Both the position numbers and the translations under genes were made by a program. From Membranipora membranacea (Eukaryota > Bryozoa > Gymnolaemata > Cheilostomatida > Membraniporidae), in contig OU612070.1 of NCBI GenBank assembly GCA_914767715.1, positions 21,004,025 through 21,068,024 on the forward strand: 64,000 nucleotides of DNA, read 5' to 3'. The notes below the pieces were generated by a model. That model was not told the DNA's origin. It did no database searches and worked only from the letters and a program-made list of their open reading frames with translations. Positions 1-10,500 of this stretch are shown in pieces; within the stretch, counting starts at the first letter, position 1, and each line of letters starts with the position of its first letter.

Positions 1-594
1 GGACTTCAGATTTGAGACGAGCAGGAGTTGCTCATCCTTATGAGGCAGGTTAAAAGCAAATCTATTTTTTGACCCGGGCGAAAAAAAACCATGATACCCT
101 CCCTTGGTATAATTTTTGAAATTTCAAGTCAGCGTAATTACCAACCAGTTAATCGGAGGATCCCAATATTCTGCAGTTTGAATAAGGCCAATAAGGGCTT
201 GAAGTGGTCGGAGTTAGATAAGAATCCAATAGAGTTTTAATTTTTCAATGCTGCCGTTTGGCTTTTTTTTTTGGCAAAAGTGGACGTCGTTAAAGTTGGC
301 GCTGACGGAGAACGGAGACCCGCAGAGACAAACGGACTTCAGATTTGAGACGAGCAGGAGTTGCTCCTCCTTATGAGGTAGGTTAAAAGCAAATCTATTT
401 TTTGACCCGGGCGAAAAAAAACCATGATACCCTCCCTTGGTATAATTTTTGAAATTTCAAGTCAGCGTAATTACCAACCAGTTAATCGGAGGATCCCAAT
501 ATTCTGCAGTTTGGATAAGGCCAATAAGGGCTTGAAGTGGTCGGAGTTAGATAAGAATCCAACAGAGTTTTAATTTTTCAATGCTGCCGTTTGG

Positions 595-761
595 CATGTT
601 TTTTTTTGGCAAAAGTGGACGTCGTTAAAGTTGGCGCTGACGGAGAACGGAGACCCGCAGAGACAAACGGACTGCAGATTTGAGACGAGCAGGAGTTGCT
701 CCTCCTTATGAGGTAGGTTAAAAACAAATCTATTTTTTGACCCGGGCGAAAAAAAACCATG
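595..761. repeat. T-tract/A-tract imperfect inverted repeat within the monomer (representative)
   Basis: The left arm is CATGTTTTTTTTTGGC (595-610). The right arm is GCGAAAAAAAACCATG (746-761). The reverse complement of the right arm matches the left at 14 of 16 positions. The arms enclose about 135 bp holding the nested stems. The outer ends span 167 bp, half the monomer period. Tract length varies between monomers (about 7-12 T, 6-10 A), so the exact span drifts. The arms are homopolymer-rich, so part of the match is compositional, but the CATG ends and GC inner bases are not. The arrangement recurs in nearly all monomers. Confidence 0.75.
676..731. other. Nested stems: AGATTTG...CAAATCT enclosing two small hairpins (representative)
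   Basis: AGATTTG (676-682) and CAAATCT (725-731) are exact reverse complements. Between them lie GAGCA-GGAGT-TGCTC (687-701) and CTC-CTTAT-GAG (702-712), so a single strand could fold into a three-way junction. An alternative pairing AGGAG-TTG-CTCCT overlaps the first hairpin. Substitutions in other monomers break the outer stem without compensation, for example AGATTAG near 19431, AGATCTG near 20767 and CAAACCT near 21152. The fold is therefore possible, but the copies show no covariation to support it as a selected RNA structure. Confidence 0.6.
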
Positions 762-778
762 ATACCCTCCCTTGGTAT
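762..778. other. Hairpin ATACC-CTCCCTT-GGTAT (representative)
   Basis: A 5-bp perfect stem with a 7-base pyrimidine loop directly follows the A tract and the CCATG arm. It is present in most monomers. Broken forms occur, such as GGAATAAT near 21533, GATATAAT near 32559 and GTACAAT near 57958. Confidence 0.55.
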
Positions 779-783
779 AATTT

Positions 784-795
784 TTGAAATTTCAA
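784..795. other. 12-bp perfect palindrome TTGAAATTTCAA (representative)
   Basis: TTGAAATTTCAA equals its own reverse complement and occurs in most monomers about 20 bp after the A-tract arm. Three recurrent substitutions break it: TTTGGAAATTTC (for example 4130-4145, 9150-9165), TTTCAAATTTC (near 35576, 41598, 46278, 47947) and TTTCGAGTC (many copies from 20 kb rightward). A short perfect palindrome can bind a dimeric protein, but no binding is shown here. Confidence 0.65.
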
Positions 796-851
796 GTCAG
801 CGTAATTACCAACCAGTTAATCGGAGGATCCCAATATTCTGCAGTTTGAAT

Positions 852-868
852 AAGGCCAATAAGGGCTT
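852..868. other. Imperfect dyad AAGGCC-AATAA-GGGCTT (representative)
   Basis: Five of six positions pair across a 5-base centre (the fourth is G opposite G). It lies about 20 bp after the BamHI site. Recurrent variants replace the centre (CCAGAAAGG near 20275, CCAGTAAGG near 20946), so the dyad is not strictly kept. Confidence 0.4.
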
Positions 869-3010
869 GAAGTGGTCGGAGTTAGATAAGAATCCAACAG
901 AGTTTTAATTTTTCAATGCTGCCGTTTGGCATGTTTTTTTTTGGCAAAAGTGGACGTCGTTAAAGTTGGCGCTGACGGAGAACGGAGACCCGCAGAGACA
1001 AACAAACTTCAGATTTGAGACGAGCAGGAGTTGCTCCTCCTTATGAGGTAGGTTAAAAGCAAATCTATTTTTCGACCCGGGCGAAAAAAAAACCATGATA
1101 CCCTCCCTTGGTATAATTTTTGAAATTTCAAGTCAGCGTAATTACCAACCAGTTAATCGGAGGATCCCAATATTCTGCAGTTTGAATAAGGCCAATAAGG
1201 GCTGGAAGTGGTCGGAGTTCGATAAGAATCCAACAGAGTTTTAATTTTTCAATGCTGCCGTTTGGCATGTTTTTTTTTGGCAAAAGTGGACGTCGTTAAA
1301 GTTGGCGCTGACGGAGAACGGAGACCCGCAGAGACAAACGGACTTCAAATTTGAGACGAGCAGGAGTTGCTCCTCCTTATGAGGTGGGTTACAAGCAAAT
1401 CTATTTTTTGACCCGGGCGAAAAAAAACCATGATACCCTCCCTTGGTATAATTGTTGAAATTTCAAGTCAGCGTAATTACCAACCTGTTAATCGGAGGAT
1501 CCCAATATTCTGCAGTTTGAATAAGGCCAATAAGGGCTTGAAGTGGTCGGAGTTAGATAACAATCCAACAGAGTTTTAATTTTTCAATGCTGCCGTTTGG
1601 CATGTTTTTTTTTGGCAAAAGTGGACGTCGTTAAAGTTGGCGCTGACGGAGAACGGAGACCCGCAGAGACAAACGGACTTCAGATTTGAGACGAGCAGGA
1701 GTTGCTCCTCCTTATGAGGTAGGTTAAAAGCAAATCTATTTTTTGACCCGGGCGAAAAAAAACCATGATACCCTCCCTTGGTATAATTTTTGAAATTTCA
1801 AGTCAGCGTAATTACCAACCAGTTAATCGGAGGATCCCAAGATTCTGCAATTTGAATAAGGCCAATAAGGGCTTGAAGTGGTCGGAGTTAGATAAGAATC
1901 CAACAGAGTTTTAATTTTTCAATGCTGCCGTTTGGCATTTTTTTTGTTGGCAAAAGTGGACGTCGTTAAAGTTGGCGCTGACGGAGAACGGAGACCCGCA
2001 GAGACAAACGGACTTCAGATTTGAGACGAGCAGGAGTTGCTCCTCTTTATGAGGTAGGTTAAAAGCAAATCTATTTTTTGACCCGGGCGAAAAAAAACCA
2101 TGATACCCTCCCTTGGTATAATCTTTGAAATTTCAAGTCAGCGTAATTACCAACCAGTTAATCGGAGGATCCCAATATTCTGCAGTTTGAATAAGGCCAA
2201 TAAGGGCTTGAAGTGGTCGGAGTTAGATAAGAATCCAACAGAGTTTTAATTTTTCAATGCTGCCGTTTGGCATGTTTTTTTTGGGCAAAAGTGGACGTCG
2301 TTAAAGTTGGCGCTGACGGTGAACGGAGACCTGCAGAGACAAACGGACTTCAGATTTGAGACGAGCAGGAGTTGCTCCTCCTTATGAGGTAGGTTAAAAG
2401 CAAATCTATTTTTTGACCCGGGCGAAAAAAAACCATGATACCCTCCCTTTGTATAATTTTTGAAATTTCAAGTCAGCGTAATTACCAACCAGTTAATCTG
2501 AGGATCCCAATATTCTGCAGTTTGAATAAGGCCAATAAGGGCTTGAAGTGGTCGGAGTTAGATAACAATCCAACAGAGTTTTAATTTTTCAATGCTGCCG
2601 TTTGGCATGTTTTTGTTTGGCAAAAGTGGACGTCGTCAAAGTTGGCGCTGACGGAGAACGGAGACCCGCAGAGACAAACGGACTTCAGATTTGAGACGAG
2701 CAGGAGTTGCTCCTCCTTATGAGGAAGGTTAAAAGCAAATCTATTTTTTGACCCGGGCGAAAAAAAACCATGATACCCTCCCTTGGTATAATTTTTGAAA
2801 TTTCAAGTCAGCGTAATTACCAACCAGTTAATCGGAGGATCCCAATATTCTGCAGTTTGCATAAGGCCAATAAGGGCTTGAAGTGGTCGGAGTTAGATAA
2901 GAATCCAACAGAGTTTTAATTTTTCAATGCTGCCGTTTGGCATGTTTTTTTTTGGCAAAAGTGGACGTCGTTAAAGTTGGCGCTGACGGAGAACGGAGAC
3001 CCGCAGAGAC

Positions 3011-3300
3011 AAACGGACTTCAGATTTGAGACGAGCAGGAGTTGCTCCTCCTTATGAGGCAGGTTAAAAGCAAATCTATTTTTTGACCCGGGCGAAAAAA
3101 AACCATGATACCCTCCCTTGGTATAATTTTTGAAATTTCAAGTCAGCGTAATTACCAACCAGTTAATCGGAGGATCCCAATATTCTGCAGTTTGAATAAG
3201 GCCAATAAGGGCTTGAAGTGGTCGGAGTTAGATAAGAATCCAATAGAGTTTTAATTTTTCAATGCTGCCGTTTGGCTTTTTTTTTTGGCAAAAGTGGACG
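3011..3300. repeat. Local near-copy of the first 290 bp of the window
   Basis: GAGGCAGG (41 and 3056) followed by CAATAGAG (about 229 and 3239) and a T run directly after TTTGGC, without CATG, occur in the same order at about 3,010 bp (nine monomers). Confidence 0.7.
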
Positions 3301-5654
3301 TCGTTAAAGTTGGCGCTGACGGAGAACGGAGACCCGCAGAGACAAACGGACTTCAGATTTGAGACGAGCAGGAGTTGCTCCTCTTTATGAGGTAGGTTAC
3401 AAGCAAATCTATTTTTTGACCCGGGCGAAAAAAAAACCATGATGCCCTCCCTTGGTATAATTTTTGAAATTTCAAGTCAGCGTAATTACCAACCAGTTAA
3501 TCGGAGGATCCCAATATTCTGCAGTTTGAATAAGGCCAATACGGGCTTGAAGTGTTCGGAGTTAGATAAGAATCCAACAGAGTTTTACTTTTTCAATGCT
3601 GCCGTTTGGCTTTTTTTTTTGGCAAAAGTGGACGTCGTTAAAGTTGGCGCTGACGGAGAACGGAGACCCGCAGAGACAAACGGACTTCAGATTTGAGACG
3701 AGCAGGAGTTGCTCCTCCTTATGAGGTAGGTTAAAAGCAAATCTATTTTTCGACCCGGGGGAAAAAAAAACCATGATACCCTCCCTTGGTATAATTTTTA
3801 AAATTTCAAGTCAGCGTAATTACCAACCAGTTAATCGGAGGATCCCAATATTCTGCAGTTTGAATAAGGCCGATAAGGGCTTGAAGTGGTCGGAGTTAGA
3901 TAAGAATCCAACAGAGTTTTAATTTTTCAATGCTGCCGTTTGGCATGTTTTTTTTTGGCAAAAGTGGACGTCGTTAAAGTTGGCGCTGACGGAGAACGGA
4001 GACCCGCAGAGACATACGGACTACAGATTTGAGACGAGCAGGGGTTGCTCCTCCTTATGAGGTAGGTTAAAAGCAAATCTATTTTTTGACCCGGGCGAAA
4101 AAAAACCATGATACCCTCCCTTGGTATAATTTTGGAAATTTCAAGTCAGCGTAATTACCAACCAGTTAATCGGAGGATCCCAATATTCTGCAGTTTGAAT
4201 AAGGCCAATAAGGGCTTGAAGTGGTCGGAGTTAGATAAGAATCCAACAGAGTTTTAATTTTTCAATGCTGCCGTTTGGCATGTTTTTTTTGGCAAAAGTG
4301 GACGTCGTTAAAGTTGGCGCTGACGGAGAACGGAGACCCGCAGAAACAAACGGACTTCAGATTTGAGACGAGCAGGAGTTGCTCCTCCTTATGAGGTAGG
4401 TTAAAAGCAAATCTATTTTTTGACCCGGGCGAAAAAAAACCATGATACCCTCCCTTGATATAATTTTGGAAATTTCAAGTCAGCGTAATTACCAACCAGT
4501 TAATCGGAGGATCCCAATATTCTGCAGTTTGAATAAGGCCAATAAGGGCTTGAAGTGGTCGGAGTTAGATAAGAATCCAACAGAGTTTTAATTTTTCAAT
4601 GCTGCCGTTTGGCATGTTTTTTTTGGCAAAAGTGGACGTCGTTAAAGTTGGCGCTGACGGAGAACGGAGACCCGCAGAGACAAACGGACTACAGATTTGA
4701 GACGAGCAGGGGTTGCTCCTCCTTATGAGGTAGGTTAAAAGCAATTCTATTTTTTGACCCGGGCGAAAAAAAACCATGATACCCTCCCTTGGTATAATTT
4801 TGGAAATTTCAAGTCAGCGTAATTACCAACCAGTTAATCGGAGGATCCCAATATTCTGCAGTTTGAATAAGGCCAATAAGGGCTTGAAGTGGTCGGAGTT
4901 AGATAAGAATCCAACAGAGTTTTAATTTTTCAATGCTGCCGTTTGGCATGTTTTTTTTTGGCAAAAGTGGACGTCGTTAAAGTTGGCGCTGACGGAGAAC
5001 GGAGACCCGCAGAGACAAACGGACTTCAGATTTGAGACGAGCAGGAGTTGCTCCTCCTTATGAGGTAGGTTAAAAGCAAATCTATTTTTTGACCCGGGCG
5101 AAAAAAACCATGATACCCTCCCTTGGTATAATTTTTGAAATTTCAAGTCAGCGTAATTACCAACCAGTTAATCGGAGGATCCCAATATTCTGCAGTTTGA
5201 ATAAGGCCAATAAGGGCTTGAAGTGGTCGGAGTTAGATAACAATCCAACAGAGTTTTAATTTTTCAATGCTGCCGTTTGGCATGTTTTTTTTGGCAAAAG
5301 TGGACGTCGTTAAAGTTGGCGCTGACGGAGAACGGAGACCCGCAGAGACAAACGGACTTCAGATTTGAGACGAGCAGGAGTTGCTCCTCCTTATGAGGTA
5401 GGTTAAAAGCAAATCTATTTTTTGACCCGGGCGAAAAAAAACCATGATACCCTCCCTTGGTATAATTTTTGAAATTTCAAGTCAGCGTAATTACCAACCA
5501 GTTAATCGGAGGATCCCAATATTCTGCAGTTTGAATAAGGCCAATAAGGGCTTGAAGTGGTCGGAGTTAGATAAGAATCCAACAGAGTTTTAATTTTTCA
5601 ATGCTGCCGTTTGGCATGTTTTTTTTTGGCAAAAGTGGACGTCGTTAAAGTTGG

Positions 5655-8600
5655 CGCTGACGGAGAACGGAGACCCGCAGAGACAAACGGACTTCAGATT
5701 TGAGACGAGCAGGAGTTGCTCCTCCTTATGAGGTAGGTTAAAAGCAAATCTATTTTTTGACCCGGGCGAAAAAAAACCATGATACCCTCCCTTGGTATAA
5801 TTTTTGAAATTTCAAGTCAGCGTAATTACCAACCAGTTAATCGGAGGATCCCAATATTCTGCAGTTTGGATAAGGCCAATAAGGGCTTGAAGTGGTCGGA
5901 GTTAGATAAGAATCCAACAGAGTTTTAATTTTTCAATGCTGCCGTTTGGCATGTTTTTTTTTGGCAAAAGTGGACGTCGTTAAAGTTGGCGCTGACGGAG
6001 AACGGAGACCCGCAGAGACAAACGGACTGCAGATTTGAGACGAGCAGGAGTTGCTCCTCCTTATGAGGTAGGTTAAAAACAAATCTATTTTTTGACCCGG
6101 GCGAAAAAAAACCATGATACCCTCCCTTGGTATAATTTTTGAAATTTCAAGTCAGCGTAATTACCAACCAGTTAATCGGAGGATCCCAATATTCTGCAGT
6201 TTGAATAAGGCCAATAAGGGCTTGAAGTGGTCGGAGTTAGATAAGAATCCAACAGAGTTTTAATTTTTCAATGCTGCCGTTTGGCATGTTTTTTTTTGGC
6301 AAAAGTGGACGTCGTTAAAGTTGGCGCTGACGGAGAACGGAGACCCGCAGAGACAAACAAACTTCAGATTTGAGACGAGCAGGAGTTGCTCCTCCTTATG
6401 AGGTAGGTTAAAAGCAAATCTATTTTTCGACCCGGGCGAAAAAAAAACCATGATACCCTCCCTTGGTATAATTTTTGAAATTTCAAGTCAGCGTAATTAC
6501 CAACCAGTTAATCGGAGGATCCCAATATTCTGCAGTTTGAATAAGGCCAATAAGGGCTGGAAGTGGTCGGAGTTCGATAAGAATCCAACAGAGTTTTAAT
6601 TTTTCAATGCTGCCGTTTGGCATGTTTTTTTTTGGCAAAAGTGGACGTCGTTAAAGTTGGCGCTGACGGAGAACGGAGACCCGCAGAGACAAACGGACTT
6701 CAAATTTGAGACGAGCAGGAGTTGCTCCTCCTTATGAGGTGGGTTACAAGCAAATCTATTTTTTGACCCGGGCGAAAAAAAACCATGATACCCTCCCTTG
6801 GTATAATTGTTGAAATTTCAAGTCAGCGTAATTACCAACCTGTTAATCGGAGGATCCCAATATTCTGCAGTTTGAATAAGGCCAATAAGGGCTTGAAGTG
6901 GTCGGAGTTAGATAACAATCCAACAGAGTTTTAATTTTTCAATGCTGCCGTTTGGCATGTTTTTTTTTGGCAAAAGTGGACGTCGTTAAAGTTGGCGCTG
7001 ACGGAGAACGGAGACCCGCAGAGACAAACGGACTTCAGATTTGAGACGAGCAGGAGTTGCTCCTCCTTATGAGGTAGGTTAAAAGCAAATCTATTTTTTG
7101 ACCCGGGCGAAAAAAAACCATGATACCCTCCCTTGGTATAATTTTTGAAATTTCAAGTCAGCGTAATTACCAACCAGTTAATCGGAGGATCCCAAGATTC
7201 TGCAATTTGAATAAGGCCAATAAGGGCTTGAAGTGGTCGGAGTTAGATAAGAATCCAACAGAGTTTTAATTTTTCAATGCTGCCGTTTGGCATTTTTTTT
7301 TTTGGCAAAAGTGGACGTCGTTAAAGTTGGCGCTGACGGAGAACGGAGACCCGCAGAGACAAACGGACTTCAGATTTGAGACGAGCAGGAGTTGCTCCTC
7401 TTTATGAGGTAGGTTAAAAGCAAATCTATTTTTTGACCCGGGCGAAAAAAAACCATGATACCCTCCCTTGGTATAATCTTTGAAATTTCAAGTCAGCGTA
7501 ATTACCAACCAGTTAATCGGAGGATCCCAATATTCTGCAGTTTGAATAAGGCCAATAAGGGCTTGAAGTGGTCGGAGTTAGATAAGAATCCAACAGAGTT
7601 TTAATTTTTCAATGCTGCCGTTTGGCATGTTTTTTTTGGGCAAAAGTGGACGTCGTTAAAGTTGGCGCTGACGGTGAACGGAGACCTGCAGAGACAAACG
7701 GACTTCAGATTTGAGACGAGCAGGAGTTGCTCCTCCTTATGAGGTAGGTTAAAAGCAAATCTATTTTTTGACCCGGGCGAAAAAAAACCATGATACCCTC
7801 CCTTTGTATAATTTTTGAAATTTCAAGTCAGCGTAATTACCAACCAGTTAATCTGAGGATCCCAATATTCTGCAGTTTGAATAAGGCCAATAAGGGCTTG
7901 AAGTGGTCGGAGTTAGATAACAATCCAACAGAGTTTTAATTTTTCAATGCTGCCGTTTGGCATGTTTTTTTTTGGCAAAAGTGGACGTCGTCAAAGTTGG
8001 CGCTGACGGAGAACGGAGACCCGCAGAGACAAACGGACTTCAGATTTGAGACGAGCAGGAGTTGCTCCTCCTTATGAGGAAGGTTAAAAGCAAATCTATT
8101 TTTTGACCCGGGCGAAAAAAAACCATGATACCCTCCCTTGGTATAATTTTTGAAATTTCAAGTCAGCGTAATTACCAACCAGTTAATCGGAGGATCCCAA
8201 TATTCTGCAGTTTGAATAAGGCCAATAAGGGCTTGAAGTGGTCGGAGTTAGATAAGAATCCAATAGAGTTTTAATTTTTCAATGCTGCCGTTTGGCTTTT
8301 TTTTTTGGCAAAAGTGGACGTCGTTAAAGTTGGCGCTGACGGAGAACGGAGACCCGCAGAGACAAACGGACTTCAGATTTGAGACGAGCAGGAGTTGCTC
8401 CTCCTTATGAGGTAGGTTAAAAGCAAATCTATTTTTCGACCCGGGGGAAAAAAAAACCATGATACCCTCCCTTGGTATAATTTTTCAAATTTCAAGTCAG
8501 CGTAATTACCAACCAGTTAATCGGAGGATCCCAATATTCTGCAGTTTGAATAAGGCCAATAAGGGCTTGAAGTGGTCGGAGTTAGATAAGAATCCAACAG

Positions 8601-9560
8601 AGTTTTAATTTTTCAATGCTGCCGTTTGGCATGTTTTTTTTTGGCAAAAGTGGACGTCGTTAAAGTTGGCGCTGACGGAGAACGGAGACCCGCAGAGACA
8701 TACGGACTACAGATTTGAGACGAGCAGGGGTTGCTCCTCCTTATGAGGTAGGTTAAAAGCAAATCTATTTTTTGACCCGGGCGAAAAAAAACCATGATAC
8801 CCTCCCTTGGTATAATTTTGGAAATTTCAAGTCAGCGTAATTACCAACCAGTTAATCGGAGGATCCCAATATTCTGCAGTTTGAATAAGGCCAATAAGGG
8901 CTTGAAGTGGTCGGAGTTAGATAAGAATCCAACAGAGTTTTAATTTTTCAATGCTGCCGTTTGGCATGTTTTTTTTGGCAAAAGTGGACGTCGTTAAAGT
9001 TGGCGCTGACGGAGAACGGAGACCCGCAGAGACAAACGGACTTCAGATTTGAGACGAGCAGGAGTTGCTCCTCCTTATGAGGTAGGTTAAAAGCAAATCT
9101 ATTTTTTGACCCGGGCGAAAAAAAACCATGATACCCTCCCTTGGTATAATTTTGGAAATTTCAAGTCAGCGTAATTACCAACCAGTTAATCGGAGGATCC
9201 CAATATTCTGCAGTTTGAATAAGGCCAATAAGGGCTTGAAGTGGTCGGAGTTAGATAAGAATCCAACAGAGTTTTAATTTTTCAATGCTGCCGTTTGGCA
9301 TGTTTTTTTTGGCAAAAGTGGACGTCGTTAAAGTTGGCGCTGACGGAGAACGGAGACCCGCAGAGACAAACGGACTACAGATTTGAGACGAGCAGGGGTT
9401 GCTCCTCCTTATGAGGTAGGTTAAAAGCAATTCTATTTTTTGACCCGGGCGAAAAAAAACCATGATACCCTCCCTTGGTATAATTTTGGAAATTTCAAGT
9501 CAGCGTAATTACCAACCAGTTAATCGGAGGATCCCAATATTCTGCAGTTTGAATAAGGCC
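5655..9560. repeat. Multi-monomer duplicated segment, copy 2 (two monomers shorter)
   Basis: It shares the private variants of copy 1. The change of offset from 5,355 to 4,686 bp falls around 8.2-8.3 kb. There the CAATAGAG monomer of copy 2 (8259) corresponds by sequence to 3239 (offset 5,020), an intermediate register. Such a step is what an internal unequal exchange of whole monomers would leave. The match ends near 9.56 kb, where AGATAACAATCC replaces AGATAAGAATCC. Confidence 0.8.
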
Positions 9561-9959
9561 AATAAGGGCTTGAAGTGGTCGGAGTTAGATAACAATCCAA
9601 CAGAGTTTTAATTTTTCAATGCTGCCGTTTGGCATGTTTTTTTTGGCAAAAGTGGACGTCGTTAAAGTTGGCGCTGACGGAGAACGGAGACCCGCAGAGA
9701 CAAACGGACTTCAGATTTGAGACGAGCAGGAGTTGCTCCTCCTTATGAGGTAGGTTAAAAGCAAATCCATTTTTTGACCGGGGCGAAAAAAAACCATGAT
9801 ACCCTCCCTTGGTATAATTTTTGAAATTTCAAGTCAGCGTAATTACCAACCAGTTAATCGGAGGATCCCAATATTCTGCAGTTTGAATAAGGCCAATAAG
9901 GGCTTGAAGTGGTCGGAGTTAGATAAGAATCCAACAGAGTTTTAATTTTTCAATGCTGC

Positions 9960-10500
9960 CGTTTGGCATGTTTTTTTTAGGCAAAAGTGGACGTCGTTAA
10001 AGTTGGCGCTGACGGAGAACGGAGACCCGCAGAGACAAACGGACTTCAGATTTGAGACGAGCAGGAGTTGCTCCTCCTTATGAGGTAGGTTAAAAACAAA
10101 TCTATTTTTTGACCCGGGCGAAAAAAAACCATGATACCCTCCCTTGGTATAATTTTTGAAATTTCAAGTCAGCGTAATTACCAACCAGTTAATCGGAGGA
10201 TCCCAATATTCTGCAGTTTGAATAAGGCCAATAAGGGCTTGAAGTGGTCGGAGTTAGATAAGAATCCAACAGAGTTTTAATTTTTCAATGCTGCCGTTTG
10301 GCATGTTTTTTTTTGGCAAAAGTGGACGTCGTTAAAGTTGGCGCTGACGGAGAACGGAGACCCGCAGAGACAAACAAACTTCAGATTTGAGACGAGCAGG
10401 AGTTGCTCCTCCTTGTGAGGTAGGTTAAAAGCAAATCTATTTTTCGACCCGGGCGAAAAAAAAACCATGATACCCTCCCTTGGTATAATTTTTGAAATTT
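9960..10500. repeat. Third partial copy of the 0.6-1.1 kb monomers
   Basis: TAAAAACAAATC (near 10091) is followed one monomer later by ACAAACAAACTTC (10372) and TTTTTCGACCC (10441). This is the same combination as at 719-1080 and 6074-6435. It shows that the variant combination was copied at least twice. Confidence 0.7.

Larger units (their letters stand above)
491..825. repeat. Representative satellite monomer (BamHI to BamHI, 335 bp)
   Basis: This copy is used as the reference for phase. It holds, in order: BamHI GGATCC (491-496), PstI CTGCAG (504-509), CATG plus nine T and GGC (595-610), AatII GACGTC (618-623), the nested stems (676-731), a T6 run (733-738), SmaI CCCGGG (741-746), an A8 tract followed by CCATG (749-761), the ATACC/GGTAT hairpin (762-778), the 12-bp palindrome (784-795), and the next BamHI site. 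A C in place of T gives this copy an extra CTGCAG at 672-677; the same variant recurs near 6026 in the duplicated segment. I see no evidence that the monomer is built from two similar halves. Confidence 0.9.
300..4880. repeat. Multi-monomer duplicated segment, copy 1
   Basis: Private variants recur at a fixed offset of 5,355 bp up to about 2.8 kb: TTTGGATAAGG at 506 and 5861, TAAAAACAAATC at 719 and 6074, ACAAACAAACTTC at 1000 and 6355, GTCGTCAAAG at 2633 and 7988, GAGGAAGG at 2721 and 8076. Beyond about 3.5 kb the offset falls to 4,686 bp (GACCCGGGGG at 3750 and 8436). Copy 1 therefore carries two monomers more than copy 2. Confidence 0.85.

Noticed and set aside
676-731. tRNA or tRNA-derived SINE
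   Set aside because: The stems do not form a cloverleaf with a recognisable acceptor, anticodon and T arm, the B box is poor, and no CCA-type end or conserved tRNA positions are seen.
595-761. Miniature inverted-repeat transposable element ended by the CATG-T/A-tract arms
   Set aside because: There is no target-site duplication and no copy outside the tandem context. Every monomer has it at the same place, so it is part of the satellite unit. An ancient origin from such an element cannot be excluded.
733-781. Bacterial-type promoter: TTGACC and TATAAT in each monomer
   Set aside because: The two boxes are about 33 bp apart, roughly twice the 16-18 bp needed. The sequence is a eukaryotic-type satellite with no genes downstream.
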